Notes: generated by a model from the sequence alone, not told the origin. A stretch of DNA of 10,456 nt from an uncultured Carnobacterium sp. (GCA_937976325.1 CALJSD010000087.1:1-10456), one strand, 5' to 3'; counted from the stretch's first letter, positions 1 to 6,860 are shown. Program-made: numbers and translations.

Positions 1-2
1 AG

Positions 3-305
3 ATTTACACTAAATTTAGTAGATATGTAGAGGAGCATTATCCAGATTTACACGAAGAAATGTTCTTTAGATTATCGTATGCGTACTTCTTCATTTTTGA
101 TAAATTACTTCATGTAGATGGGTATCAAAAATTAGAAGAATATAAAGTCGTCCGCGATTATTTGAAACAAAATGCATTAAAAATTGCCAGAAACCAAATC
201 TTCCAGAAAGGAAGACGCCTTGCTGCATTATTCTTAAAAGTGAATGTAAGACTTTATCGCTTTGTAATGTTAGCAAATGAAAGAAAAACGAAACAGATAC
301 ACTAA
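3..305 (+). CDS. Probable family 2 glycosyltransferase, C-terminal part (5' end outside window)
   Basis: This frame is open from the first complete codon of the window to a TAA at 303-305, giving the last 100 residues of a longer protein; the Met at 60 is internal, not a start. The visible part is helical and basic, with a tyrosine/phenylalanine-rich helix (FRLSYAYFFIFDKLL), an EEYK element and a Lys/Arg-rich end. This matches my memory of the C-terminal tail of GT-A family 2 glycosyltransferases of capsule and teichoic-acid clusters. The catalytic domain with its DxD motif is not in view, so the family call rests on the tail and on context. The stop lies 21 bases before dltD with no terminator between, so the two genes are probably co-transcribed. 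That suggests a role in building a surface polymer. The donor and acceptor sugars cannot be inferred. Confidence 0.6.
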   Translation: MYTKFSRYVEEHYPDLHEEMFFRLSYAYFFIFDKLLHVDGYQKLEEYKVVRDYLKQNALKIARNQIFQKGRRLAALFLKVNVRLYRFVMLANERKTKQIH

Positions 306-326
306 AAGATATTGGATGGGTTATAG

Positions 327-1505
327 ATGAAGAAAATTAAGGCGTTTCACTTAGCCTTTGTGCTTTCGATTGTGACCGTAGTCTTGATTGTAATTGGCAT
401 TAAGATTCATAATGAACAATTTACAACAGATGAAAACAATACGGTTCGTTATAATTTCAATTACGCGAAGTTTAAAAATAGAGAACTTTTAGAAAAGAAT
501 ATTGATAAAGATACACTAGTTGTTTTAGGTTCCTCTGAATTGTCTGTAGGATTCAATGAACCGTATCATTATACAAGTTTATTTAACTATCGTGATTTTC
601 ATATTATGCCGATTGGTGGGGGGAATTTCCAAAATATAATTCAGGCATTTACCCTTGGTTCTATCGGAGATAGTATTGTCAATAAGAAGTTGGTTATCAG
701 TGAATCGTTCGCGTGGTTTGATCAATATGGAATTGATCCAAAAGCGTTCATCAGTCGTATTTCCACAGAACATATGTATTACGCATTAAAAAACGAGAAT
801 CTGAAGTTGGAAACACGGACAAAATTGATTGATCGTGTAATTGAACTTGCTAAAGACAATAGCGTTATGAAAGAACGCTTTGAGCGTTTTAAACGTGTGC
901 TTCTTGAAGGTAAAGGAAACTTCTATGATGATTTCTTAATCAAATTGGAAGTTGAAAAATCAGATTTAATTACAGAGACAAAGTTTAGTGTTTATAGTAA
1001 GGTAAAACTCCGCCCATATTCAGGCGATGTAACTCCAGATTATAATTGGGATGAGCTCTTAAAAAATGCTGAAGCAGATGCAAAAGAGCGAACAAATAAT
1101 AATGAGTTTGGAATTGAAAATAATACTTTCACTAAGAACATCAAAAATAATATGGAGAAACGAAAAGGAAAAGATTATTTCTATAAATATTCGGACTCTC
1201 CAGAATATAGCGATTTTGAATTGTTACTTGAAATTGCAAAAGAACTTGGCTTAGATGTTCGCGTTATTAACTTCCCAATTAATGGAAAGTGGAACGATTA
1301 TATTGGAGTGGATGCGGAACAACGTAAAATTTATCGTGAAAAATTGACAAGCATCGTGCAATCTTATGGTTATACTATCTTCGACTTAGGAGATAAGGAA
1401 TATGAACCCTATTACATGTACGATACCGTTCATCCAGGTTGGAAAGCATGGATTGAAGCATCCAGAGATTTATACCAATTCTTCAAACAAAATAATTCAA
1501 ATTAG
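327..1505 (+). CDS. dltD: DltD, teichoic acid D-alanine transfer protein
   Basis: This 392-residue protein has the usual DltD length. It opens with a short basic N terminus and one membrane segment (about residues 8-25), and the remainder is predicted to face outward. DltD acts with the membrane acyltransferase DltB to put D-alanine on lipoteichoic acid. The SGNH-like catalytic signature is visible: a GSSEL block at 68-72 with Ser70 as the likely nucleophile, and Asp366/His369 in the conserved C-terminal YDTVHPGW block. The middle FGIEN, SPEYSDF and NGKWNDYIG segments are also typical of the family. The start is the ATG at 327, 21 bases after the glycosyltransferase stop, behind a modest GGATGGG site (314-320). 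dltX, dltA, dltB and dltC are not adjacent here: the upstream gene is not the 80-residue carrier DltC. This is therefore either a split dlt operon or a second dltD copy. A strong hairpin follows directly. Confidence 0.93.
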   Translation: MKKIKAFHLAFVLSIVTVVLIVIGIKIHNEQFTTDENNTVRYNFNYAKFKNRELLEKNIDKDTLVVLGSSELSVGFNEPYHYTSLFNYRDFHIMPIGGGNFQNIIQAFTLGSIGDSIVNKKLVISESFAWFDQYGIDPKAFISRISTEHMYYALKNENLKLETRTKLIDRVIELAKDNSVMKERFERFKRVLLEGKGNFYDDFLIKLEVEKSDLITETKFSVYSKVKLRPYSGDVTPDYNWDELLKNAEADAKERTNNNEFGIENNTFTKNIKNNMEKRKGKDYFYKYSDSPEYSDFELLLEIAKELGLDVRVINFPINGKWNDYIGVDAEQRKIYREKLTSIVQSYGYTIFDLGDKEYEPYYMYDTVHPGWKAWIEASRDLYQFFKQNNSN

Positions 1506-1538
1506 AAAAACTTATCAAATTTTTGATAAGTTTTTTTA
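1506..1538 (+). terminator. Rho-independent terminator after dltD
   Basis: The hairpin begins right after the dltD TAG. The left arm AAAAACTTATCAA pairs perfectly with TTGATAAGTTTTT, leaving a four-base AT loop, and the right arm runs into a T tract. The stem is AT-rich but long (about 13 bp). It separates the glycosyltransferase-dltD transcript from the next unit, which has its own promoter. Confidence 0.85.
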
Positions 1539-1547
1539 TTTTGCATA

Positions 1548-1576
1548 TGTTCATTTTATTTAGAAAAGTGTATAAT
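1548..1576 (+). promoter_or_regulatory. Probable sigma-A promoter of the licCA unit
   Basis: A perfect TATAAT lies at 1571-1576, and a weak -35 candidate TGTTCA at 1548-1553 leaves a 17-base spacer. Transcription would start near 1583, so the leader before the ATG at 1598 is only about 15 bases. That fits a promoter directly after the dltD terminator and leaves no room for a riboswitch. The poor -35 suggests help from an activator or modest expression. Confidence 0.6.
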
Positions 1577-1597
1577 TATGAACAAAGGAGGGTCTAT

Positions 1598-3373
1598 ATG
1601 TTAAGTAAGCATCAATTTCAATTATTATTGTATTTAAAAAACAAAACTGAAAAGACGAACCAACGATTAATTGCTGAAGAATTAGGATTTTCTCTTGGAA
1701 CTGTTAACAAACTGATTCAAGAAGCTGAAGAGCAGGAATGGATTACGTCTGAATATGAGTTGACAGAAAGAGGGCTTAATGCACTTGAGCCTTATCGAGT
1801 AGAAAATGCGATTATTATGGCAGCAGGCATGAGTACACGTTTTGCACCATTATCGTATGAAACACCAAAGGGACTTTTAGTTGTAAAGGGAGAACGTCTT
1901 ATTGAACGTGAAATCAAGCAATTAAGAGAAGCAGGTATTCAAAAAATTACCGTTGTTGTCGGATATATGAAAGAAAAAATGTTTTATTTGGCTGACAAAT
2001 TCGGTGTAGAGATTGTAGTGAACGAAGATTATTACCGCTACAACAATTGTTCTTCCTTGATGCTCGTTAGAAAGCAACTAGGAAATACGTATATTTGTTC
2101 TTCCGATAATTACTTTGTAGAAAATCCATTTGAAGAGTACGTTTACCGTGGATACTATTCAACAGTATTTGCCGAAGGAGAAACGGACGAATATTGTGTC
2201 ATTGAAACATCAGACGGTACGATTCGCGAGGTCACAATTGGTGGAGAGAATAAATGGTATATGCTTGGACATGTTTATTTTGACCGTGCATTTAGCGAAC
2301 AATTTGTGCCGATTTTAGAAAATGAATTTAAACATGAAGCTTATAAATTACAGTTGTGGGAAGACTATTATGCGCGTCATGTGGATACGTTGTTATTAGA
2401 GGCTAGACATTACTCTGATGAAGTGGTTAAAGAGTTCGATTCGCTTGATGAATTGCGTGCTTTTGATGAACACTATTTAATGCATACTAATTCGACAATC
2501 TTATTAAATATTTGCAACACTTTAAATGTGACTCCAGCAGAAATTGTTAATATTAAGCCAATCAAGGATGGATTAACGAATACTTCCTTCTGTTTTGATT
2601 GTAAAGGAAAAACGTATGTATACCGTCATCCAGGTAAAGGAACTCAAGAGTATATTAACCGTCTCAGCGAAGCAGCTTCGATGAGAATTGCAGCTGAACT
2701 AGAGATTGATAAGACTTTTGTGGTGATGAACGAAGAAGAGGGCTGGAAGATTTCTAAATTCATCAAAAATGCGCGCTTGTTAGATTATGATGATAAAGAG
2801 GATATCGAGAAAGCCGTTCAATTAATGACGAAATTACATCGCTCTGGAAAAACGACACCATATGCGATTGAGTTTGAAAAAGGATTAGTAGACTTCAAAG
2901 AAAAATTAATCAAGAGAAATCGTTTTGAGTTCGACGATAAAGAAGAATTAGAAGCGATGGTCGGCAAAATAGTCGGCTATCTTGAACAAGATCAGGTAGA
3001 ACATACCATCTGTCATGGGGACTGTTATAGTCCTAACTTCTTAATAGATGAAGAAGGGAATATGAGTCTGATTGACTGGGAATATTCTGGTATGGGAGAT
3101 CCAACCAGTGACATCGGAACATTTGTGGCTTGCTCAGACTATACACTAGAACAAGCAAAAGAATTTATTCAAATCTATTTACAACATAATCCTGGCGTGG
3201 CTAGCGAACGTCATTTCTTAGGAATTATTGGGCTTGTATCTTATTATTGGTTCTTATGGGCCTTATTCCAAGAAAGCAATGGGAAACCAGTAGGAGAATT
3301 CTTGTATAAGTGGTATCGTTACACGAAACAATATTGTGCAGAAGCTCTTCGACTTTATGAGGAGGAAAAATAA
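1598..3373 (+). CDS. licCA: Fused winged-helix / phosphocholine cytidylyltransferase (LicC) / choline kinase (LicA)
   Basis: The 591-residue protein has three parts. Residues 1-68 form a winged helix-turn-helix (AEELGFSLGTVNKLI as the recognition region, TERGLNALEPY as the wing end). Residues 69 to about 305 are a LicC-type nucleotidyltransferase, with MAAGMSTRF at 74-82, TPKG at 89-92, YNNCSSL at 148-154 and the likely Mg-binding Asp170 in CSSDNYF. Residues from about 305 to 591 are a LicA-type aminoglycoside/choline kinase fold, with DGLTN at 324-328, HGDCYSPN at 473-480 (catalytic Asp475, Asn480) and IDWEYSGMGDP at 492-502 (metal Asp493). Together the activities would phosphorylate choline and convert it to CDP-choline for phosphocholine decoration of a surface polymer. 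Ethanolamine is an alternative substrate. ATG 1598 is chosen because AAGGAGG at 1585-1591 precedes it by 6 bases and the frame further upstream runs into the terminator hairpin. It is first in a three-gene unit. The call is sure for the domains and inferred for the exact substrate. Confidence 0.88.
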   Translation: MLSKHQFQLLLYLKNKTEKTNQRLIAEELGFSLGTVNKLIQEAEEQEWITSEYELTERGLNALEPYRVENAIIMAAGMSTRFAPLSYETPKGLLVVKGERLIEREIKQLREAGIQKITVVVGYMKEKMFYLADKFGVEIVVNEDYYRYNNCSSLMLVRKQLGNTYICSSDNYFVENPFEEYVYRGYYSTVFAEGETDEYCVIETSDGTIREVTIGGENKWYMLGHVYFDRAFSEQFVPILENEFKHEAYKLQLWEDYYARHVDTLLLEARHYSDEVVKEFDSLDELRAFDEHYLMHTNSTILLNICNTLNVTPAEIVNIKPIKDGLTNTSFCFDCKGKTYVYRHPGKGTQEYINRLSEAASMRIAAELEIDKTFVVMNEEEGWKISKFIKNARLLDYDDKEDIEKAVQLMTKLHRSGKTTPYAIEFEKGLVDFKEKLIKRNRFEFDDKEELEAMVGKIVGYLEQDQVEHTICHGDCYSPNFLIDEEGNMSLIDWEYSGMGDPTSDIGTFVACSDYTLEQAKEFIQIYLQHNPGVASERHFLGIIGLVSYYWFLWALFQESNGKPVGEFLYKWYRYTKQYCAEALRLYEEEK

Positions 3374-3559
3374 GTGAAAGAAGAAATTTCAATTGAGAAA
3401 TTAATTGCGGATGAAACGGAAAATCGATTAAATATGATGGAAAAAGAAGATTATCCTTTTCCTGAAAGATTTTCAAAAGCAGACTACACATGGGTAGTCA
3501 TTGGCGTTGGAGTGAATTTACTCCTCGTAATTTTAGCGATGAGTGGGGTGATTCAATAA
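3374..3559 (+). CDS. Small single-span membrane protein, candidate accessory subunit of the permease
   Basis: I do not recognise this 61-residue protein as a named family. It starts at a GTG immediately after the licCA TAA, with AGGAGG at 3360-3365 giving an ideal 8-base spacing. Its TAA overlaps the next gene's ATG by one base (TAATG). Residues 1-38 are charged and helical (many Glu/Lys) and end in a PFPERFSKADY element. Residues 39-60 form one clear membrane helix (TWVVIGVGVNLLLVILAMSG), and only Gln61 follows. The strict translational coupling suggests it is made in proportion to the permease. Small single-span partners of secondary transporters are known, for example MetS with MetP and YhdT with PanF. 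A role as an assembly or regulatory subunit is inference. It is clearly a gene rather than a shadow frame, given its start signal and packing. Confidence 0.75.
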   Translation: MKEEISIEKLIADETENRLNMMEKEDYPFPERFSKADYTWVVIGVGVNLLLVILAMSGVIQ

Positions 3560-4890
3560 TGGCGTCTATGAATGATTATATTCAACAAGAAACGATTACA
3601 GGTGTTGTTCCAATGACGAATGGCGACCGTCAGTATTCGTTCTGGGATTTATTCTTATCTACAAGTGGATTTGCGATTGCAACATGGTGTTATACACAAG
3701 GGGCATATGTAGCACAATATTTATCGTTCAACCAAATGCTTATTAATATTTTTAGCTTTAATATCATCTGGGTATTTATTGAATGTTTACCAATTATTTT
3801 TGCGGTCCGTTACGGAATCGATTTATGGATTTGGTTGCGAGCGGTTCTTGGTCAAAAGGGTGTCGCTCTACTATCAACGGTCATCAGTTTAGCAAACTTT
3901 GGATGGTATGCTGTAGCGGCGAACTTGTTTGCAAGTTCCATGATTCACTTAGCTGGTAACTTTGGCCTCGTGCTCGATAAAGGAATCTGGGGACCAATCC
4001 TTGGAACTCTTTGCGTTTTACTAGGTACGTTAATTGCAGTAGGGGGACCGGAAGTCATTAAATGGACAAACCGTTTCCTTGTAATTGCGTTACTTGCGGT
4101 AGGGGTCATCATTGTTGGAATTTGTTTTGCAGCAGTGCCTTTAAGCGATATCATGAATGTTCAACCAGCTGTTGAAGGGGACTTATCTCCAATTGAACGC
4201 TTTATGATGTCAGCAGAAGGAAATGTAGCCTTCGCATTCTCATGGTCAACACAAGCATTAGTTCTTCCACGTTTAGCGAAAACAGAACGTAGTGGTTACT
4301 GGGCAACAACACTTTCTTATGGGGTTGTCGCACCATTCTTCGTAGCTACAGGTGGAGTGATGGCTCTTGCGATGTTCGTGAAAACAGGGGCTTATGAAAG
4401 TGACCCAACAACAATGTTAGCAACGTTAAGTACACCAGCATTTGCACTATTGAGTTTATTATTAGTAGCCTTTGCCAACATCGGTACACAAGGAACTGGT
4501 TCATATGTAAACTGTATGATTGTAAAAAGTGGGATGCCAAAACTCAGCTACAAGTTGATGGTATGGATTGCATTTGTTTACGTTAGTGCGTTAACGATTT
4601 GGGGTGGCGTTGAGGAATACTTCGGTTCATTTATTTCGCTAGCCGCTTATATCCAAGGGCCAATTATTGGAATGATTGTCGTAGACTTCTTCCTACTCAG
4701 AAAACAAAAGTTGGCGCTTCGTTCCGCTTATTTCTTAAAGGGACACGATGCATATCAATATACTAAAGGCTTTAATATTGTGGGGATGAGTTGTGTGTTC
4801 ATTTCATTGATCGTGGCAGTATTATTTGTTTATAATCCTGTAACGCAACAAATTCAAAGCCCATTGTTCCTCATTACAACAGGTAGTTGA
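3559..4890 (+). CDS. NCS1-family permease (cytosine/purine permease-like), C-terminally truncated by an in-frame TGA
   Basis: This is a very hydrophobic 443-residue protein of the nucleobase:cation symporter-1 family (LeuT fold). The N terminus carries the usual soluble segment and a first helix region (SFWDLFLSTSGFAIATWCYTQGA). It is followed by helices with the family's Gly-rich TM breaks, such as SLANFGWYAVAANLFASS and VAFANIGTQGTGSYVNC. Family members import cytosine, purines, hydroxymethylpyrimidine, allantoin or hydantoins with Na+ or H+. Here the gene is coupled to licCA and a 61-residue membrane protein, so import of choline, ethanolamine or a related precursor is a reasonable inference. 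The start at ATG 3559 overlaps the previous stop and has GGGG at 3544-3547 upstream. The earlier in-frame ATG at 3490 lies inside the small gene and is rejected. The TGA at 4888-4890 cuts the frame in what looks like the last membrane helix; 31 more in-frame codons follow. Confidence 0.85.
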   Translation: MASMNDYIQQETITGVVPMTNGDRQYSFWDLFLSTSGFAIATWCYTQGAYVAQYLSFNQMLINIFSFNIIWVFIECLPIIFAVRYGIDLWIWLRAVLGQKGVALLSTVISLANFGWYAVAANLFASSMIHLAGNFGLVLDKGIWGPILGTLCVLLGTLIAVGGPEVIKWTNRFLVIALLAVGVIIVGICFAAVPLSDIMNVQPAVEGDLSPIERFMMSAEGNVAFAFSWSTQALVLPRLAKTERSGYWATTLSYGVVAPFFVATGGVMALAMFVKTGAYESDPTTMLATLSTPAFALLSLLLVAFANIGTQGTGSYVNCMIVKSGMPKLSYKLMVWIAFVYVSALTIWGGVEEYFGSFISLAAYIQGPIIGMIVVDFFLLRKQKLALRSAYFLKGHDAYQYTKGFNIVGMSCVFISLIVAVLFVYNPVTQQIQSPLFLITTGS

Positions 4891-4986
4891 TTTACAGCCT
4901 TACTAGGTGGAGGATTATACTGGCTTGCTAGTCTTACTCCATTAAAAGCTTATATGGTTCGCGATAGAGAAGAAATTACGATTTAA
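4888..4986 (+). pseudogene. In-frame 3' remainder of the permease after a probable nonsense codon
   Basis: After the TGA the same frame stays open for 31 codons to a TAA at 4984-4986, just before the terminator. The translation (FTALLGGGLYWLASLTPLKA, then YMVRDREEITI) reads as the second half of a membrane helix followed by a short charged cytoplasmic tail. This is how such permeases normally end, and the intact protein would be 475 residues. No start codon with a ribosome site precedes it, so it is best seen as the lost end of the permease. Possible origins are a point mutation (from TGG, GGA, CGA or similar), a sequencing error, or a readthrough site. Confidence 0.7.
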
Positions 4987-4993
4987 AAAATAA

Positions 4994-5030
4994 AATCCGG
5001 TAGGAATTTCCTACCGGATTCTTTTTATTT
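4994..5030. terminator. Bidirectional terminator between the permease and the small minus-strand gene
   Basis: The stem AATCCGGTAGG (4994-5004) pairs perfectly with CCTACCGGATT (5010-5020) around a five-base loop. CTTTTTATTT follows on the plus strand, and the A-rich stretch before it gives a U tract on the minus strand. It therefore suits both convergent transcripts: the permease ends at 4986 or 4890, and the minus-strand gene ends at 5025, just outside the stem. Confidence 0.88.
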
Positions 5031-5153
5031 ATAGTTCATTGCAGTTAAGGCTACTTGTAAGATGATAGCACCGAGTGTACCGATTAGCATTAATACGGCT
5101 ACAACACGTGTAATTTTTTCAACTGTTGAAAGATTACGTTTTTTCTTTGCCAA
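5025..5153 (-). CDS. Small single-span membrane protein, DUF4044-like (42 aa)
   Basis: The product is 42 residues. A basic N terminus (MAKKKRNLSTVEKITR) is followed by one membrane helix at about residues 17-38 (VVAVLMLIGTLGAIILQVAL) and a short NYK end. A Lys-rich head, an S/T-x-E-K-I/V-T motif and a single span is the pattern I associate with the DUF4044 group of tiny Firmicutes proteins, whose function is unknown to me. The start is TTG at 5153, eight bases after a good AAGGAG (CTCCTT at 5162-5167 on the plus strand). A second TTG at 5156 would be only five bases away and is less likely. It is convergent with the permease unit and divergent from gnd. The ribosome site, non-random protein pattern and terminator placement support a real gene. 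Confidence 0.75.
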   Translation of the reverse strand: MAKKKRNLSTVEKITRVVAVLMLIGTLGAIILQVALTAMNYK

Positions 5154-5178
5154 CAAAATCGCTCCTTTTTTCTTTGCT

Positions 5179-5194
5179 CGGTAATAGTTTACCG
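5179..5194. repeat. Short perfect inverted repeat upstream of the 42-aa gene
   Basis: CGGTAA and TTACCG flank a TAGT spacer. The site lies 26 bases upstream of the minus-strand TTG start, inside its probable leader or promoter. It may be a small operator or an RNA hairpin. No regulator can be assigned. Confidence 0.4.
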
Positions 5195-5240
5195 TAAATC
5201 GATGTGAATTACTAGAGTTAAATGTTAAAAGGTTTTCTAA

Positions 5241-5260
5241 GAGTGAAAATGAGTGAAATG
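5241..5260 (+). repeat. Tandem 10-base direct repeat upstream of gnd
   Basis: GAGTGAAAAT is followed at once by GAGTGAAATG, two near-identical 10-base units with one-helical-turn spacing. The stretch lies about 100 bases before the gnd start, in the 210-base divergent region. A binding site for a transcription factor is possible, but chance is not excluded in such purine-rich DNA. Confidence 0.35.
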
Positions 5261-5294
5261 AAAAAGAGCTTTAGTAAAAGAAAAGCATTCAAAT

Positions 5295-5309
5295 GCCTTT
5301 CAAAAAGGC
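5295..5309 (+). repeat. Short hairpin in the gnd leader region
   Basis: GCCTTT pairs with AAAGGC around CAA, and a GTGATTTTT run follows. It lies 55-69 bases before the gnd ATG. The stem is only 6 bp, so it could be a weak attenuator-like element or nothing. I could not place a convincing gnd promoter: TTGATA at 5317-5322 has no well-spaced -10. Confidence 0.3.
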
Positions 5310-5363
5310 GTGATTTTTGATAACATAGATGTGTTAAATAAAACAAATTGGAGGAAGTTTCTC

Positions 5364-6797
5364 ATGTCAAAACAACAAATTGGTGTCGTGGGTATGGCTG
5401 TTATGGGACGTAACTTGGCTTTAAACATCGAAAGCCGTGGTTATAGCGTTTCAATCTACAACCGTACAACTTCAAAAACAGACGAAGTGATTGCTCTACA
5501 TCCAGATAAAAAATTAGTTCCAACATATTCTGTTGAAGAATTTGTAGAGTCTTTAGAAAAACCAAGAAGAATCTTATTAATGGTTAAAGCTGGTGAAGCA
5601 ACAGATAAGACAATTCAAAGTTTACTTCCACACTTAGATAAAGGCGATATTTTAATCGATGGAGGAAATACATTCTTCCGTGATACAATGCGTCGTAATG
5701 AAGAACTTGCAAACTCAGGAATCAACTTCATCGGTACTGGTGTATCTGGTGGGGAAGAAGGAGCCTTAAAAGGACCTTCAATCATGCCTGGTGGGCAAAA
5801 AGAAGCATACGACTTAGTAGCACCTATCTTAGAAGAAATCTCTGCTAAAGCAGACGATGGTGCTCCATGTGTGACTTACATTGGACCAAACGGTGCAGGC
5901 CACTACGTAAAAATGGTTCACAACGGGATCGAATACGGTGACATGCAATTAATCGCTGAAAGTTACGATATCTTACGTCGTGTAGGTGGATTATCTGTAG
6001 AAGAATGTGCTGAAGTATTCAAAGACTGGAACCAAGGCGAATTAGATAGCTACTTAATCGAAATCACAGCAGATATTTTAACGAAGAAAGATCCTGAAAC
6101 AGGCCGTCCAATGGTGGACATCATTATGGATACTGCTGGAAACAAAGGTACTGGTAAATGGGCTTCACAAAGCGCATTAGACCTAGGTGTGCCACTTCCA
6201 TTAATTACCGAATCTGTATTTGCACGTTTCATTTCAACATTGAAAGAAGAACGTGTTGCAGCAAGTAAAGAGTTAGCAGCAACTAAGATTCCAGAATTAA
6301 CAAATTCAGAACGTCAAGCTTTAATTGAACAAGTTCGTAAAGGATTATACTTCTCTAAAATTATGAGTTACGCGCAAGGATTTGCTCAAATGCGTGTAGC
6401 AAGCGAAGAGTTCAATTGGGACTTAAACTACGGCGAAATCGCAAAAATCTTCCGTGCTGGATGTATCATCCGTGCGCAATTCTTACAAAAGATTACAGAT
6501 GCGTTCGAACGTGATCCTCAATTGAAGAACTTATTATTAGATAAGTACTTCTTATATGTAACTGAATCTTATCAAGATGCAGTTCGTGATGTTGTTGTAA
6601 CGGCTGTTCGTGCTGGTATCCCAGTACCAACATTCTCAAGTGCATTAGCATACTACGATTCATACCGTTCAGAAACATTACCTGCAAACTTAATTCAAGC
6701 TCAACGTGACTACTTCGGTGCACATACTTACAACCGTGTAGACAAACCAGGAACATTCCACTTCGAATGGGCTCAAGAAAAAGAGATTGAACAATAA
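5364..6797 (+). CDS. gnd: 6-phosphogluconate dehydrogenase, decarboxylating
   Basis: The 477-residue cytoplasmic enzyme oxidises and decarboxylates 6-phosphogluconate to ribulose 5-phosphate with NADP+, the third step of the oxidative pentose phosphate pathway. The N-terminal Rossmann fold shows GVVGMAVMGRNLALN at 7-21. The substrate signature DGGN is at 99-102, and SGGEEGA follows at about 129-135. The catalytic block KMVHNGIEYGD contains Lys183, Asn187 and Glu190, the same numbers as in the well-studied sheep enzyme. The C-terminal all-helical domain includes SYAQGF and the FSSALAYYDSYR block, and length is normal for the family. ATG 5364 is chosen because TTGGAGG ends 9 bases before it and the protein begins like other Gnd proteins there. 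The in-frame GTG at 5310 has no ribosome site. The gene is monocistronic, with its own terminator. Confidence 0.97.
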   Translation: MSKQQIGVVGMAVMGRNLALNIESRGYSVSIYNRTTSKTDEVIALHPDKKLVPTYSVEEFVESLEKPRRILLMVKAGEATDKTIQSLLPHLDKGDILIDGGNTFFRDTMRRNEELANSGINFIGTGVSGGEEGALKGPSIMPGGQKEAYDLVAPILEEISAKADDGAPCVTYIGPNGAGHYVKMVHNGIEYGDMQLIAESYDILRRVGGLSVEECAEVFKDWNQGELDSYLIEITADILTKKDPETGRPMVDIIMDTAGNKGTGKWASQSALDLGVPLPLITESVFARFISTLKEERVAASKELAATKIPELTNSERQALIEQVRKGLYFSKIMSYAQGFAQMRVASEEFNWDLNYGEIAKIFRAGCIIRAQFLQKITDAFERDPQLKNLLLDKYFLYVTESYQDAVRDVVVTAVRAGIPVPTFSSALAYYDSYRSETLPANLIQAQRDYFGAHTYNRVDKPGTFHFEWAQEKEIEQ

Positions 6798-6810
6798 TTA
6801 CAAATGATGA

Positions 6811-6840
6811 AGTCCTAGCCAATTTGGCTAGGGCTTTTTT
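6811..6840 (+). terminator. Rho-independent terminator after gnd
   Basis: AGTCCTAGCC (6811-6820) pairs with GGCTAGGGCT (6826-6835) around AATTT, with one G-T pair. Six T residues follow. It is a classical strong terminator 13 bases after the gnd stop. Confidence 0.93.
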
Positions 6841-6860
6841 GGTGGGCTTACAATATTCGA

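Noticed and set aside
1523..1597. Longer N terminus for the LicCA protein
   Set aside because: The extension begins within the dltD terminator and spans the promoter and ribosome site of the ATG at 1598.
3490..3561. Upstream ATG for the permease at 3490
   Set aside because: It lies inside the 61-aa gene in another frame and its extension is not membrane-like. ATG 3559, overlapping the previous stop, fits the family start.
4888..4890. Recoded TGA (alternative genetic code or selenocysteine)
   Set aside because: Trp is written TGG throughout, no other gene has an in-frame TGA, and no selenocysteine-type hairpin follows; the terminator hairpin is over 100 bases away.
5310..5363. GTG start of gnd 18 codons upstream
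   Set aside because: It has no ribosome site and the extra residues are not part of the enzyme. AGG-rich site and family N terminus support 5364.
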